This document shows positions 25,301 through 37,039 of a stretch of DNA of 64,000 bases, one piece after another. The notes beneath the pieces are model-generated. The model was given only the letters and a program-made list of their open reading frames with translations. It was not told where the DNA came from and ran no database searches. The translations under genes were made by a program, and so were the position numbers. Position 1 is the stretch's first letter; the number at the start of each line of letters is the position of its first letter. This stretch comes from Cyclina sinensis. Taxonomy: Eukaryota > Mollusca > Bivalvia > Venerida > Veneridae. Where the stretch lies: assembly GCA_012932295.1 (NCBI GenBank), contig JAAONU010000001.1, positions 46,163,134 through 46,227,133 of the forward strand. Direction: 5' to 3'.

Positions 25301-25890
25301 TATTTGAAAGACAGATTTCTATAATTGTTTTGACACAACGTTTGGAATGCACACATGTAACAAATCTTTTTATATCTATTTGATATTCCATTTTTTCTTT
25401 TTCATTTATAACCATGTATGACAAGTGTGTAATGCAGTTTGTTGTAATGCACGATAAATTTACATTTTTTCTCAAGCGTTGTTTTAATATCTGTACAAGA
25501 GTTGATCTGAAAAAAATATCAGAGTACCTTTCATACAGATACTGATCCACATATAAAGTAAAAAAGATTATTAAACATGTTTCTAGTACTTGATTTTCTA
25601 AGGAAGAAAATGCGACTCTTCTAAAAATATTGTGAAAAAAAATGTGCAAAAGAATTTAGTCATAATAACTTAATCCTTTTTCGTATGTATTAAACATTGT
25701 TCATATTTTTCAGAATACATTTGTTCCTGGGTTGTTGTACATTGTGTGCGGCGGGATTGCACTGCTGTGTATGCTTTCGCAAGTCTTCCTACCGGAAACA
25801 CGTGACACTAATTTAAGCGATAAACTTTATCATACGCAGGTAGAGGTGTCGCCTTTACAAGCAGACTCAGAAAATATTAATCTAGATTAG
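20037..25890 (+). CDS. SLC22-type organic ion transporter, gene B (8 coding exons, 512 aa)
   Basis: Intact paralogue of genes A and C; a predicted 12-TM MFS transporter at the plasma membrane, substrate unknown. Exons: 20037-20345, 20738-21159, 21412-21633, 22866-23000, 24182-24264, 24700-24817, 25017-25089 and 25714-25890. They give 513 codons including stop, with every junction in phase. Landmarks by residue: GGCGRFQ near 18-24; extracellular loop near 50-108 with NAS, NMT, NDT and NST sequons and several Cys; GQSSDLFGRKP 133-143; PESFRW 247-252; R-IGRR 363-367; LPET 480-483; a short cytoplasmic tail ending in NINLD. The Leu in SDLFGRKP replaces the usual basic residue, as in A and C. The ATG lies 13 bases after a CAG acceptor, implying an upstream non-coding exon. 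Exon 3 is 222 bp, against 225 in A and 228 in C. Confidence 0.92.
21832..22240 (+). repeat. Dispersed repeat, copy 2, in intron 3 of gene B
   Basis: Matches the copy at 7445-7930 in the same block order ('ggcgttgtccttccgtcac', 'gtgtcagttg', 'acttataactgag', 'ggcagcatgtccgtcc'). Confidence 0.6.
22338..22410. repeat. (CA)n microsatellite in intron 3 of gene B
   Basis: An uninterrupted CA run at about 22341-22376 is followed by an interrupted CA-rich stretch to about 22410. Confidence 0.9.
22415..22610 (+). mobile_element. tRNA-derived SINE-like sequence
   Basis: An A-box-like stretch 'tacctcagtaagtagagc' (about 22425) is followed some 40 bases on by the B-box-like 'ggttcagtcc' (about 22470). 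A body then ends in 'actggcgttaaaccc', a type of 3' block seen in molluscan SINEs. It abuts the CA microsatellite. This is too degenerate to be a functional tRNA. Confidence 0.55.
23515..23935. repeat. Nested palindromic repeat (CTCGTGGGAACGAG) in intron 4 of gene B
   Basis: At least ten variants of CGTGGGAACGA or its reverse CGTTCCCACGA, separated by 'gatacta', 'ttagcta' or 'ttagtaa' spacers, form nested short palindromes. They are interspersed with poly-T tracts and with 'ttgcacttctcttttttttatc', which has a reversed partner near 23915-23935. The block at about 23831-23930 is itself close to a perfect inverted repeat. Confidence 0.75.
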
Positions 25891-25902
25891 TTTAATTCAG
25901 TA

Positions 25903-25908
25903 AATAAA
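25903..25908 (+). terminator. Polyadenylation signal AATAAA of SLC22 gene B
   Basis: AATAAA begins 13 bases after the gene B stop codon. A has the same close spacing, so both genes seem to use very short 3' UTRs. Confidence 0.6.
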
Positions 25909-26286
25909 CCGTATGCAATCCAATAGTTTTTTTTTTATAGAAAACTGGTATTCAAGACAAAACATAAGAGGGCACAGCAGGTATCCTGCAATATCAAGGT
26001 CATTCTGTAAAAGAACTCAGCATTTACATCGTTGGAAAATAAAAGTTTCTTTTTATTTCATGTCTTACGTTTTCATACTGGAAGACAGATTTTAAACAAA
26101 TACCATTAGCAGTGTTTAGAAACCTTTCACGAAAGTCCCTTTCCAAAGTAGCAAATTATGCGCTATCAAAGATTTCCTGCTTTTGTTCTTTCTGGTTAAA
26201 CTTTAGTCCTTTATTAAGTATATTTCATGTTGGAGGACCTCTCGAGTCTTTGAAACATGTATTTATCCTGCAACTATTTATCGTAC

Positions 26287-26850
26287 TTCTCAACCTGGGA
26301 CGGCAACAAGCTTATTCTGTATACAGTTTACGGGAAGAGATTCTCAACCAGCAATGGGAACACGGTTATTCTGTAATTTACGGAAAGCGTTTCTCAACCT
26401 GGAACGGCAACAAGCTTATTCTGTATACAGTTTACGGGAAGAGATTCTCAACCAGCAATGGGAACACGGTTATTCTGTAATTTACGGAAAACGTTTCTCA
26501 ACCTGGGACGTCAACAAGCTTATTCTGTATACAGTTTACGGGAAGAGATTCTCAACCTGCAATGGGAACACGGTTATTCTGTAATTTACGGAAAACGTTT
26601 CTCAACCTGGGACGGCAACAAGCTTATTCTGTATACAGTTTACGGGAAGAGATTCTCAACCAGCAATGGGAACACGGTTATTCTGTAATTTACGGAAAAC
26701 GTTTCTCAACCTGGGACAGGAACAAGCTTATTCTGTATAAAGTTTACGGGAAGAGATTCTCAACCTGCAATGGGAACACGGTTATTCTGTAATTTACGGA
26801 AAGCGTTTCTCAACGTGGGACGGTAACAAGCTTATTCTGTAGTTTACAGT
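26287..26850. repeat. 104-bp tandem array (about 5.3 copies)
   Basis: 'ctgtatacag' recurs at 26318, 26422, 26526, 26630 and 26734, exactly 104 bases apart, with a variant at 26838. Each unit is two diverged halves of about 52 bases ('tctcaacctgggacgg...' and 'tctcaaccagcaatggg...'), so it is a dimeric higher-order repeat. The copies are nearly identical, which suggests recent amplification or homogenisation. The overlapping 76-codon open frames are a by-product of the repeat. Confidence 0.92.
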
Positions 26851-26952
26851 TTACAAAGGCATGTCCAAACTCTATTTAAGTTTTGTTGAATCAACCTTGG
26901 CTGTACATGCATAATCTAGGATAGTGTGCCACATTCATGACTGTGAATAATA

Positions 26953-27775
26953 TACGAGGGTGCATCAATAAATTCGTAAACTAATTCAATAGCGGGGAAA
27001 TGATTTAATTCAAGTACCTAAAATGATAACTCCTCAAAGTAACGTCCCATGCACGATTTGCTCTTGTCCCATCTCTCGACTCTTGACTCGAACACGTGTT
27101 GTAGCCCGTCACGTGACATCTCCCGCAGCTGTCTGTCCACAGCACACCTCAGTTCCACTCTTGACTCAAATTTCGTACCACGAAGACTGTTTTTTTAAGT
27201 TGGAAACAGTCAGAAGTCACAAATTGCTAGGTCCGGGCCGTAGGGTGGGTGCGGTAACAGTTCGACGTCGAGTTTTTCTAGTGTATCCATGGCAACGTGG
27301 CTTGAATGGCTCGGCGCGTTGTCGTGATGTAACATGAAACCGGACCTAAGTAGATGTGTGCGCTTTCTCCTTATTGCCGCCATGAGTTCCGTTCTAAGTA
27401 ATGTTGCATAATAGTTCCCAGTGACTGTCGTTTTCGGAGGAACAGAGTGGTTTAGCACTACACCGTATGTATCACAGAATATAATAACTATAACCTTCCC
27501 GGCTTACTTGGAAATTATCGCTTTTGTAGGGGAAGGCGAGGAAGGATGCTTCCAGACAGAACTCTGACGTTTGCTTTCCGGTTCAAAAAAGTGAATCCAC
27601 GTTTCATCACATGTTATCACTCGATTTAGAAAGTAATCGCCTTCTTCACGATACCTCCTGTCGTACTGCTGACACATTTTCACCCTTACCCCCATCTCCT
27701 CCGACGTCAACAAACGAGGCACCCATCTTGCTGAAACGCAGCGTCCAGCAGTACAAGACGTTGAGTAAGATTTTC
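26953..27775 (-). mobile_element. Mariner (DD34D) transposon relic, truncated, minus strand
   Basis: A TA dinucleotide and the terminal sequence CGAGGGTGCATCAATAA at 26955 mark the 3' end. The minus strand encodes a mariner transposase missing most of its N-terminal DNA-binding part. It runs from about 27765 (a WVPRLLTSEE block) through CDETW (first catalytic Asp) and HHDNAPSH (second) to YGPDLAICDF (third). The last two Asp are 34 residues apart, as in DD34D mariners. In-frame stops after KAIISK (near 27502), after CDF (near 27210) and a few codons later make it inactive. No 5' inverted repeat is visible. Confidence 0.85.
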
Positions 27776-30157
27776 ATGAAAAGAAAGCAGGTTGGTAGTC
27801 AGCTCAAAATACACACTAAATACCTCAGTAGAACACTTAGAATAATTGTTTTCTCAGTTCAAAATTTCGGCAGAAGCAAGTGGTTTGGGATAACTTTACC
27901 CAAGAAGTTAATATTGTTCCAATCCACCTAAGATAAGAATTGTGTTTCACAGAAATGATGGTATTTTTAACAAAATCAAAAAGGTGATTGGAATTAACTG
28001 TAGTGGATTATCAGCCCTGAATACTTTCTGATATTACATTGGTCCTTCCATTTGGATTCCTCTGCTTTCAGCGCTATTTTCGTGATATGGTGATAATTAA
28101 GTCTAATTATTTGCAACAATGGTAGTTAGATTACACATTTAGTTTTTTGTTAACACTATTATGTTTGTTTTTTATAATCCAAACTTTTTATTTAATATAT
28201 AAGTGACAATTTTCACAACTAAAAGTCAACAGTATCACAAAGAGAAACAAGGATAAAGTTACAGTATTCCAACTGAAAGGACCAATGTGCAATTTGGTCT
28301 ACCTTTGATTTCATCTGAGTAAGGGAGATAATTTGTTATCAGGAATGTCACTCATTGTTTTAAAAATAAAATACTCTATGATACATGTTTAACTTAGGCC
28401 GATAACAGCCTGCAGATAGCAAATACTTCTTTCAAAAATACTTTTTTACAAATTTAAAAGACACTTAAGATGTTTTCGATAAAATCTTTGAACTGATTGT
28501 TTTTATAGCAGGCCTCACATTCAATACTCAAAATGAACGGCATGTTTTCAGTGTTTACAGGTCAACGATATTGAGCGCTTGACCACATTGTTAAGGGTGA
28601 CTGACTTAATAATCCTAAACTAACTTATAACCATTTCGTGACACTGCATAGGATAACTACATACCACAATTGATACTTAGTTTAATGGTTTTGTTGCTTA
28701 ACGCAAACGTTGCAAACGTAAATTCTGTGAGTTCATCGATATTTAAGCAAAGCAAATTTGTTTTATTTTTCGTGTCAAGTCTGTCTATGCATGATTCAAA
28801 GTTTTGAAATAAGGAAAAGTGTGCAGTTGCTCTTGAATCGTTTAGACACCTTGACAAAACATTTTTTTTGGTTATAGGAATTCTACATTTAAGGGGCAGT
28901 TTTATAAAAATATCGATATTTTCATTCAGGTAAATATCTCTTCTCTATTAATTAATTCGTAATTTTCATTGTAATTTATTCATAATCATTTAATTTAATC
29001 TGTCATGTCAGTATATCTTATCATTATCTGGAGAATTTATGAGTTACAAATTCGTATAACGTATTATCAAAGTATTCAGTACACATATAAATTTTCAGAA
29101 CTGTTTCTTGCGAGCTCTTGTCCGTAGTGGAAAGTCCCAATGCTTGAGAAAAATATCCCGTTTTTTAAATTCAAACTTGTTCGAGTACTATGAAAACTAA
29201 ACTTTATACAACTGAGCTGATTAGTTTAGTTTAGTTTAAACTTATTTATTTTACATCAACTGGGAAACAAGTTCTTACAACTTATATTTATCCCTCTGAT
29301 GACTGCTTCCTGGACTCAAACCAGCGAACGCTCCAAATGTGAGGAATGCGGAAAGTCACTGAGATGATTGATTCTCTGATGCAAGAACTAGAAGATATTT
29401 TTTTTACAAATCAAGCCCCAGGAGAAAGAGTTTATTCCCTTATACAGATGTCAATTGTTAAATTTATAATAATCGAATCGCGATGCACTCGAGACCTCAC
29501 AACATTAATTGATTCGTTCAGTGAAACTTGCACTTTGTCATATCTAAGTTTCTTCCTTCATAATTTCAATGGATTTCATATATTTTCATGTATATTTCAC
29601 TAATACAGTTCAGTATTTTGTTTTAATCTAAGTATGGTCTAGCTCGTTTTGATACAGTAAGTTGTGCATTCATGTACTGGCTTCCTGCTAATAACTGGGC
29701 AGGAACGAATATCATTTCTTAAGAGTTTGTCATTATAACAAGAATGAAATCAAGAATTTTCATGAAAGACTTTTCACTTCATTCCAAATGAAATTATATG
29801 TAAAATACACCATTTAGTTATGTGAAAATTAACCTAAACCATCTGCAGTTAACCTCCTTATTAAAACGCTCTATAAACTATTATGGCCTGTTAATTAATG
29901 CGTGAATTAAATTATTAATCAGTACTATACGTTTTCTTAATTATAAATTAAACGGTTTAAAAGGATTTACTGGATTTATTTCCATTAATATTTATTAATT
30001 TCATGGGTAATTACATATCACAAAGCAAGTCGTCCTGATACTGTTAGTTGTATTCATTGTGGCATTAAAATATATATTGATAGATATTTTTTTCGGTGTA
30101 ACTGTGTTATTTTGTTTACATATAGCTGTACATAAGCTTATTTCTTTTCAATTTTAG
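27776..30157. other. Intergenic between mariner relic and SLC22 gene C
   Basis: No coding gene is recognised. At about 29220-29345, read on the minus strand, a B-box-like 'ggtttgagtcc' is followed by a body ending in '(AAACT)n', as in a SINE or LINE 3' end. The region next to gene C should hold its promoter and non-coding first exon, but no core promoter element stands out. Confidence 0.5.
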
Positions 30158-30190
30158 ATTACAGAAAAGAAATGATATAGCTCTTGAAAA

Positions 30191-33100
30191 ATGTTGTCGT
30201 CTAAACATACTAGTCCAGATCAGATAATCATCGATCTAGGTGGCTGTGGTCGTTTTCAAGCATTAATGGGTATAATTGTGCATCTCACAAAATCCTCATT
30301 AGTTTTAGCATAATGAGTATGGTGATGATAACAGCCACTCCAAAATGGTGTTGTGATGACGTCATTGATAACGCCATCACCTTCCAAGATGAAACAAATA
30401 GAAACATGTCTACACTCTGTCAAGAAAAGATGTGCACCGTTAATAATTCAAAGTGTCAGAGCTTTCAGTTTGGAGGAAGTATTAGAACTGCTGTCTCTGA
30501 GGTACCTTTATATATCTCTTTGTTTTAAACATTTTATAGAGATTATAAATTTCAATATTTCTGCTGGATGCAAGGCTCTTAAGTGCTCAACTGAGTATCT
30601 CTGCAGCAATATAATTGGTATAATATCAAAATAATAGAAAGAACTAGACATGCCAATTATCAAAAGTTTTTTTTTACCAAAAAAATTAAAAGAGTTCGTA
30701 TAAGTCGCTTTAAAATATCTGACCCCCTAGATTGAAGCCAAAATGGCCTTAAGGGCAATGTTGGAACAATCTTGGTAGATAGATGTCCTTTGGACAATGT
30801 TGCATACCAAACTTCAGAATTCTTTTTAAAAATCTACTATACATGTCTTTGTAAAACTTTGACCCCTCGGAAGGGGCCAGTGGTGAGCACAGGGATATAA
30901 AATGAGAACAATTTAGAGGGCTACTAAACAGTACTAAACACCGAGTTTCTAAGCTCTAGGCGTAGTAGTTTTAGAAAAGAAGATTCTTAAGTTTTCATTT
31001 CTGTTGCCATAGCAACTCGAGTTTTGCATGAAACAAAATTCTTAAAGTATTTTTGGTAACGCTTCTAGTAAGTTACATTCCTGCTGACCAAGCGGTTTAG
31101 AGGAGATGGTATTTTATGTATAAAGTGTATGACGGACTACAGAGCACGTTTTTCACGTTTCTCAGTTGAGCTTATAGGGCAAATGATGATCTTCACGATG
31201 CAACACATCACAACCAATCTGAAATGATTTTTGAACTGTAATAATCATTTTTTAACAACTAAAGGCTAGAAACACTCAATTGTATAATGTTCGCTTTTAT
31301 TTTCTTTATTTTTTTTTTATAAGTTCTTCAAATAAACTCGATCTGATAATTGAAGTAAAACTAATTTGTTATAATATATCCGTAATTTCAAGAATAGATT
31401 TACGCAAAATCGGTTAACAAAACATTTTTTAAAAATGACAGTAAACAAATTTTCTGTAAAACATAAATATACCGCGATCCAGCAGTATGTTGTTTATGTT
31501 TCTATGAGCACGCATCTGCAGTTGCCCTTTCACTCTCATTTCAGGAATAACATTCCCCAAACGAGTTCATTGCAGCTTTTCAAAAATACCCAACAATCTA
31601 ATTTACCATTTACACCACACTTTAACAAAGCATCATAAAGTAAGTTTTGAATATATGTATTTATACCATGATCTGTATTAAGACATTAATTTTTCAGTTC
31701 CAACTTGTCTGTGATCTCGACTACATTCCAAGCACTGTGGTCTCTCTGCAAGCGTTTGGTATGCTTGTTGGTAGTCCAATTGCGGGGCATATTTCAGATT
31801 TATTTGGAAGAAAGCCGCCATATTTCACTGGGATAATTATCGTTATCATTTTTAATTTTGTTGGATTTTTGTCAACAAATTGGATAATGTTTGCGGTCTC
31901 CAGGTTTTTCATTGGTGTAGGGGCTGGGTTTTTCCTCAGCATTCAACATTGCATATTATCTGAATTTACACCAGCAAATTGGCGACCCTGGATCACTGGA
32001 TTTCCCTCGTGGCCAGTGCAAGTCTGCGCTTTAGCTCTCGTTGGTTGGTTAATAAAAGACTGGCGATACATCCAACTGTTTTGCTGTATACTTGGAATAC
32101 CTTTCCTTCTTTCCTGGTTGTAAGTGTTCTTTGATGTATTAATTCCTCATTTTAGGGTGCCGTTTGCATTTTTATGTGTCACTTATACACAAAATTCAAG
32201 TAAAATCCCTTTGCAAAGAATTTCATGTTTTTGGTCTTTTTGGCGACACATCTTTTGATGATTTATAACACTTTTTTCGTATTATTTTTTTGCTCTATGC
32301 CTTTTCAAATGTTTATGATTTTCTTACAGTGTACTTCCAGAGAGTTTTCGGTGGTTTGTAGCACACGATCGAGCAGCAGATGCTATGAATGTCATAAAGC
32401 GATGGGCGAAAATTAACCAAAAGCCTGTCCCGAAGCTCGAGAATGCGGACTTATTAGATGATTCAACAACAGAAGAACCTGACAAAAAGTATACATTTAT
32501 TCACCTATTCAAGTCGAAGGAACTTACAAAGATCACACTATTTCTAGCAATTAATTGGTGAGTGTGTGTATTTTATTGTTTTTTATCTCATCTTTTTATA
32601 GTGAATCTATTTATTTGGATTATCGTCTTAAATAAATTAATTTAAATTTAATTAACTATTTTTTATCTTCAGGTTTGCTTTGGGAATGGTTTTTTACGCA
32701 ATTACTTTCGGAATCCAAGCCCTATCGGGTAATATTTACTTGAATTTGTTTTTGTTCAGTTTAGCTGGAATACCGACCAAGATTGTTGCACTTTGGCTGC
32801 AAAACAGGTAAGATATTTTCAAATAAAATGTAAACAAACATATTCCAAAGACTATTACCTTTTTTGCCACATGAACACAAAGATTGTTAAGACATCATGG
32901 TAGCCGACCGTTCTGGGAAATATGTCATTTTATTGTCTGAAGGTCCTTCTCTGACTTTGGTTATTTTGCATTCAAATACATAATTTGAAATAATATATAG
33001 CGTTAAAACGTACAGCAGTACTTATACATGTAAAATATTAAAAAATGCATTTCTTATACACTTACACATTACCTCCATGCTTTTCTCTGCAGTAATAAGA

Positions 33101-36100
33101 GTTGAGATAAATTGTAAAAAAAAGCTATAAACATACCCGAAGATGTAGTCTTGAAAACAACAATAGACACGTGTGAGTCTCGAATCCTAGATTAGAGAAA
33201 ATATTCTCAACACATCAAAATCGTGCTTGAATGCTTTCCAGCTTTTCAGTCCATAGTTTCTAAATGGAATCCGGTATTCTTTGAACTATGATAAATTTTC
33301 AAGCTAGAGAAAAGAAACTGGCCAAATATTCAGTTTTATTTCACTTTGACAGACTCGGAAGGCGTCTTTCCAATGTGCTGTGTTTCATTCCTGTTGCTAT
33401 TAGTGGTTTTGTCGTGGGTGTTGTACAGACTATTGGTAACTACGATTCAAGATTATATGAATAGTTCTCAGGACTAAAGTCTTTAAGAAAAAAAGTAGAT
33501 ACTTAAATCTGAAACTATCATTCAGTTTTTTTGTGTTACAGTATAGAATTAAAGATCAAAATAACAAAATGGAAAATTTAGAAGTTTTTATTTCAAATAC
33601 ATAATGAATGCTTAGATTCTTTATGGTTTTAGTTTTATGCACTTTCAGTTTGGATGGACAATTCAGCCAAAAATGATTTAAATAAATATGTAAATTTTAA
33701 AATATGTAAATATGTTTCTTTCTCATTCAGATGCAGGCAGCAAAGACATTATCACAAATGTGTTTGCAATAATCGCTAGTGTTGGTATCAATACTGCCTG
33801 GGGCCCTGTGCAGACAATAACGATTGAAGTCTATCCAACTGTTATCAGGTATTCTTTTTTGATTTACATCATCATTCATTTCATCTGAATAATCTGTTGA
33901 TAATTGTTACGTTTCTCTATGTACCGTCCGTTCATCATTGTTTTCAGCTGATATTTACTCAGAAACACAAGTTGACTTAAGCGTCCCAAAGGTTTTACAA
34001 CAAAACTGGTGTCGAAGTGATCAAAAGTTATGTTAGCATTATCAGAAGCCAGAATAGCCAATGGCTGCTAAATTTCTTTAAAAAAAATTTAAAAAATGAC
34101 AGCCTTCTTTTCACAATTCAGTTCTAAAAAGTTATAATGGACATATAATGTTGATGAAGTAGAAAATTTGGTTGCTAAGTTAAATTTCTTTGCATCAGTC
34201 AAAATCAGAAAATGGAAACAAGGAAATTTTCATGAACAATAGCTCTTAAATAAATGCCTAGTTTTAGAAGTCTGTGAAGTTGGCAGTGGGATCAACATTC
34301 GACATTCAATGTCGCGCAGTGCATTGGACATTCAGCAGGACATTCGATTTGATGCATGTTTTTGTATGTCCAGCAGTGCATTCGACATTCAGCCGGGCAT
34401 TCAATTTCATGCATGTTTTTGAATGTCCAGCAGTGGATTCGACATTCAGCAGGACATTCGATTGAATGCATGTTTTTGAATGTCCTGCAGTGCATTCGAC
34501 ATTGGGCAGGACATTCGATTTCATGCATGTTCTTGAGTGTCCTGCAGTGCATTCGACATTCAGCAGGACATTCGATTTCATGCATGTTTTTGAATGTCCA
34601 GCAGTGCATTCGACATTGGGCAGGACATTCGATTTCATGCATGTTTTTGAATGTCCCGCAGTGCATACGACATTGGGCAGGACATTCGATTTCATGCATG
34701 TTTTTGAATGTCCAGCAGTGCATTCGACATTCAGCAGGACATTCGATTTCATGCATGATTTTGAATGTTCAGCAGTGTATTCGACATTCAGCAGGACATT
34801 CGATTCAATTCATGTTTTTGAATGTCCAGCAGTGCATTCGACATTCTGCAGGACATTCGATTTCATGCATGTTTTTGAATGTGCAGCAGTGCATTCGACA
34901 TTGGACAGGACATTCGATTTCATGCATGTTTTTGAATGTCCAGCAGTGCATTCGACATTGGGCAGGACATTTGATTTCATGTATGTTTTTGAATGTCCAG
35001 CAGTGCATTCGACATTGGGCAGGACATTCGATTTCATGTATGTTTTTGAATGTCCAGCAGTGCATTCGACATTCAGCAGGACATTCGATTTCATGCATGT
35101 TTTTGAATGTCCAGCAATGCATTCGACATTCAGCAGGACATTCGATTTGATGCATGAAATCGAATGTCCTGCAGTGCATTCGACATTCAGCAAGACATTC
35201 GATTTCATGCATGTTTTTGAATGTCCAGCAGTGCATTCGACATTGAGCAGGACATTCGATTGATTTCATGTCTTTGAATGTCCAGCAGTGCATTCGACAT
35301 TGGGCAGGACATTCGATTTCATGCATGTTTTTGAATGTCCAGCAGTGCATTCGACATTTAGCAGGACATTCGAATTAATGCATGTTTTTGAATGTCATGC
35401 AGTGCATTCAATATTTTCAGCAGAATGTCGAATGTACTGCAGGACATTCAAAAACATGCATCAAATCGAATGTCCTGCCCAATGTCGAATGCACTGCTGG
35501 ACATTCAAAAACATGCATCAAATCGAATGTCCTGCTGAATGTCCAATGCACTGCGGGACATTGAATGTCGAATGTCGAATGTTGATCCCACAGCCAACTT
35601 CACAGACTTTAGTTTTAGTTACTAGTCAAGTATCTGTAGAAATTCAACTGTTCTGTTGATATTTGAGATTGAAAAAGGAGATTTTTGTCCAATGGATAGG
35701 AGTTATTTACATGAATAATAGAAAGCCTGTACAGACATATAAGAAATCTTGATTGAGTTAATGCATGATTCGGATATTTGAGCAACGAGGCCTTATACAT
35801 TCATTCTACAATATAAAAAAAGACGGCAAACATCCACGAATATGCTATAAGCTGGACAAAATTGCCGAGATAAATGAACACATGCACAAGACAGGAACAA
35901 ATTATGACATACATGAACCCAATGACAAGTCACAATAGACCTGCCTGTTATTCATGCAACCGGACCGTTTGGTATCCTAAGGATTCCCGGAAGTTTTGGC
36001 ACGAGGCCAAAGAAAACAAAACGTTGAACCACTTTCGAATATTCATTGCATTTTACATCATTCCACTCTTGAAAATAATTAATTCAACTATTTATTTAAA

Positions 36101-37039
36101 TGCTCCTGATTATATTCTCGAAACATTGGCCTTTAGAAGTATATTTGTTTTTGTTTAGAGCGTCCGGATATGCCCCCAGACATAAGATTGAGTAGAAAAA
36201 TTACATACAAGTGGATAGACAGCTGATGTCCTCTGATTTCAATTGCCATCGACGTGTCATATTTTTATCAAGTGCTTATACAGAAGGATAACTCAAAATG
36301 AAATTTCCACAGTGATTTTAAAATAAATCTTTATAAAAAAATTCTTATACACTTAATCTATCTATTAAAGGGTACTGATATTTTTGCTACTAAATAAATT
36401 ATATTTTTTGTCCAAAAAACAAGTACACAAACTGCTAGAGGGTCAATACACGCCGTTACGGGCATTACCAACAAACTCACTTTTTCGACATTTTTTTCCA
36501 AATTGGATCATCACTTCATTAAATGTAAATAATTAAAAAATATACGTATATTTTTTCAGAAACATAGGTATGGGATCCATGAACGTTTTGGCGCGTGTGG
36601 GTGCTATGGTTGGACCCCAGCTCGTGTATCTGGTAATTTATGCTATCACTATAGTAAATAGCGTATAAATACCGCTATTATGAAAACCCTTTAACTTTAT
36701 TAACGTTATATACTGCAATGACTTCACCACATTTTTTTCGAAACGTAAAAGTTTTACTTAAAATATGCTAAACTTACTTGATGTGCCATTTACATATGTG
36801 TTACAGCTGTTATTCTTACGAGCATCTAAGTTTTAACAAACATAGGATATGTATTTGTTATCGCGGATACATGATCTGCTCTAGTTCTTAGTTTGTTTTA
36901 CGCATCTCTTCCGGCGTTTCAGAATGTCTATGTGCCGGGGTTAATGTTTCATGTTTGCGGGGCGATAGGGCTGTTGTGTATTTTCTCCCAGCTGTGGCTT
37001 CCAGAAACTCGAAAGGCGAATTTAAGCGACAAGTTTTGA
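30191..37039 (+). CDS. SLC22-type transporter, gene C (8 coding exons; 1-base frameshift in exon 1)
   Basis: Third paralogue, in tandem with B. Exons: 30191-30501, 31698-32119, 32330-32557, 32673-32807, 33353-33435, 33731-33848, 36560-36632 and 36923-37039. Lengths of exons 2 and 4-7 equal those of A and B. Exon 1 is 311 bp, one short of a multiple of three. The frame breaks in an A4 run at 30289-30292 inside TM1 and would end at a stop about 20 bases on. All downstream exons are open, with intact splice sites, SDLFGRKP, PESFRW, R-LGRR and LPET. This suggests either a sequencing or assembly homopolymer error or a very young pseudogene. The tail after LPET is shorter than in B. The ATG follows a TTTTAG acceptor (30157|30158). 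With the missing base counted, the product would be about 495 aa. Confidence 0.85.
30700..31050. repeat. Dispersed bivalve-type repeat in intron 1 of gene C
   Basis: Contains 'tgaccccctagattgaagcc', 'caatcttggtagat', 'accaaacttcagaa' and 'aagctctaggcgtagtagtt' in this order, as in a repeat I recall as common in bivalve genomes. An internal near-duplicate covers 'tttgacccctcggaaggggcc'. No open frame. The family identity rests on memory. Confidence 0.5.
34259..35618. mobile_element. Inverted-repeat element with internal 57-bp satellite, 9-bp target duplication
   Basis: A 1342-bp insertion (34268-35609) in intron 6 of gene C, flanked by the identical 9-mer TAGTTTTAG at 34259-34267 and 35610-35618. 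Both ends begin AAGTCTGTGAAGTTGGC and remain near-identical inverted repeats for about 90 bases, differing by two substitutions and one extra short GACATTC motif. The interior holds about 19 direct copies of a 57-base unit (about 34330-35400), then an orientation switch near 35415 and two to three inverted copies. Each unit carries GAATGTC...GACATTC self-complementarity. A 9-bp duplication fits a Mutator-like (MULE) mechanism. There is no transposase, so it is non-autonomous. Long open frames across it arise because 57 is divisible by three. Confidence 0.9.

Noticed and set aside
25272..25649. 125-codon minus-strand frame
   Set aside because: Inside intron 7 of SLC22 gene B, antisense, no domain.
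26112..26792. Overlapping 76-122-codon frames after gene B
   Set aside because: By-products of the 104-bp tandem array; the same peptide repeats in shifted frames.
34306..35350. Several long open frames (up to about 265 codons) on both strands
   Set aside because: They arise from the 57-bp repeat, whose length is divisible by three, so frames stay open in many phases. No start context, splice or domain evidence.
35874..36158. 94-codon frame in intron 6 of gene C
   Set aside because: No family resemblance, no splice signals that would join it in phase, and paralogues A and B have no matching exon.
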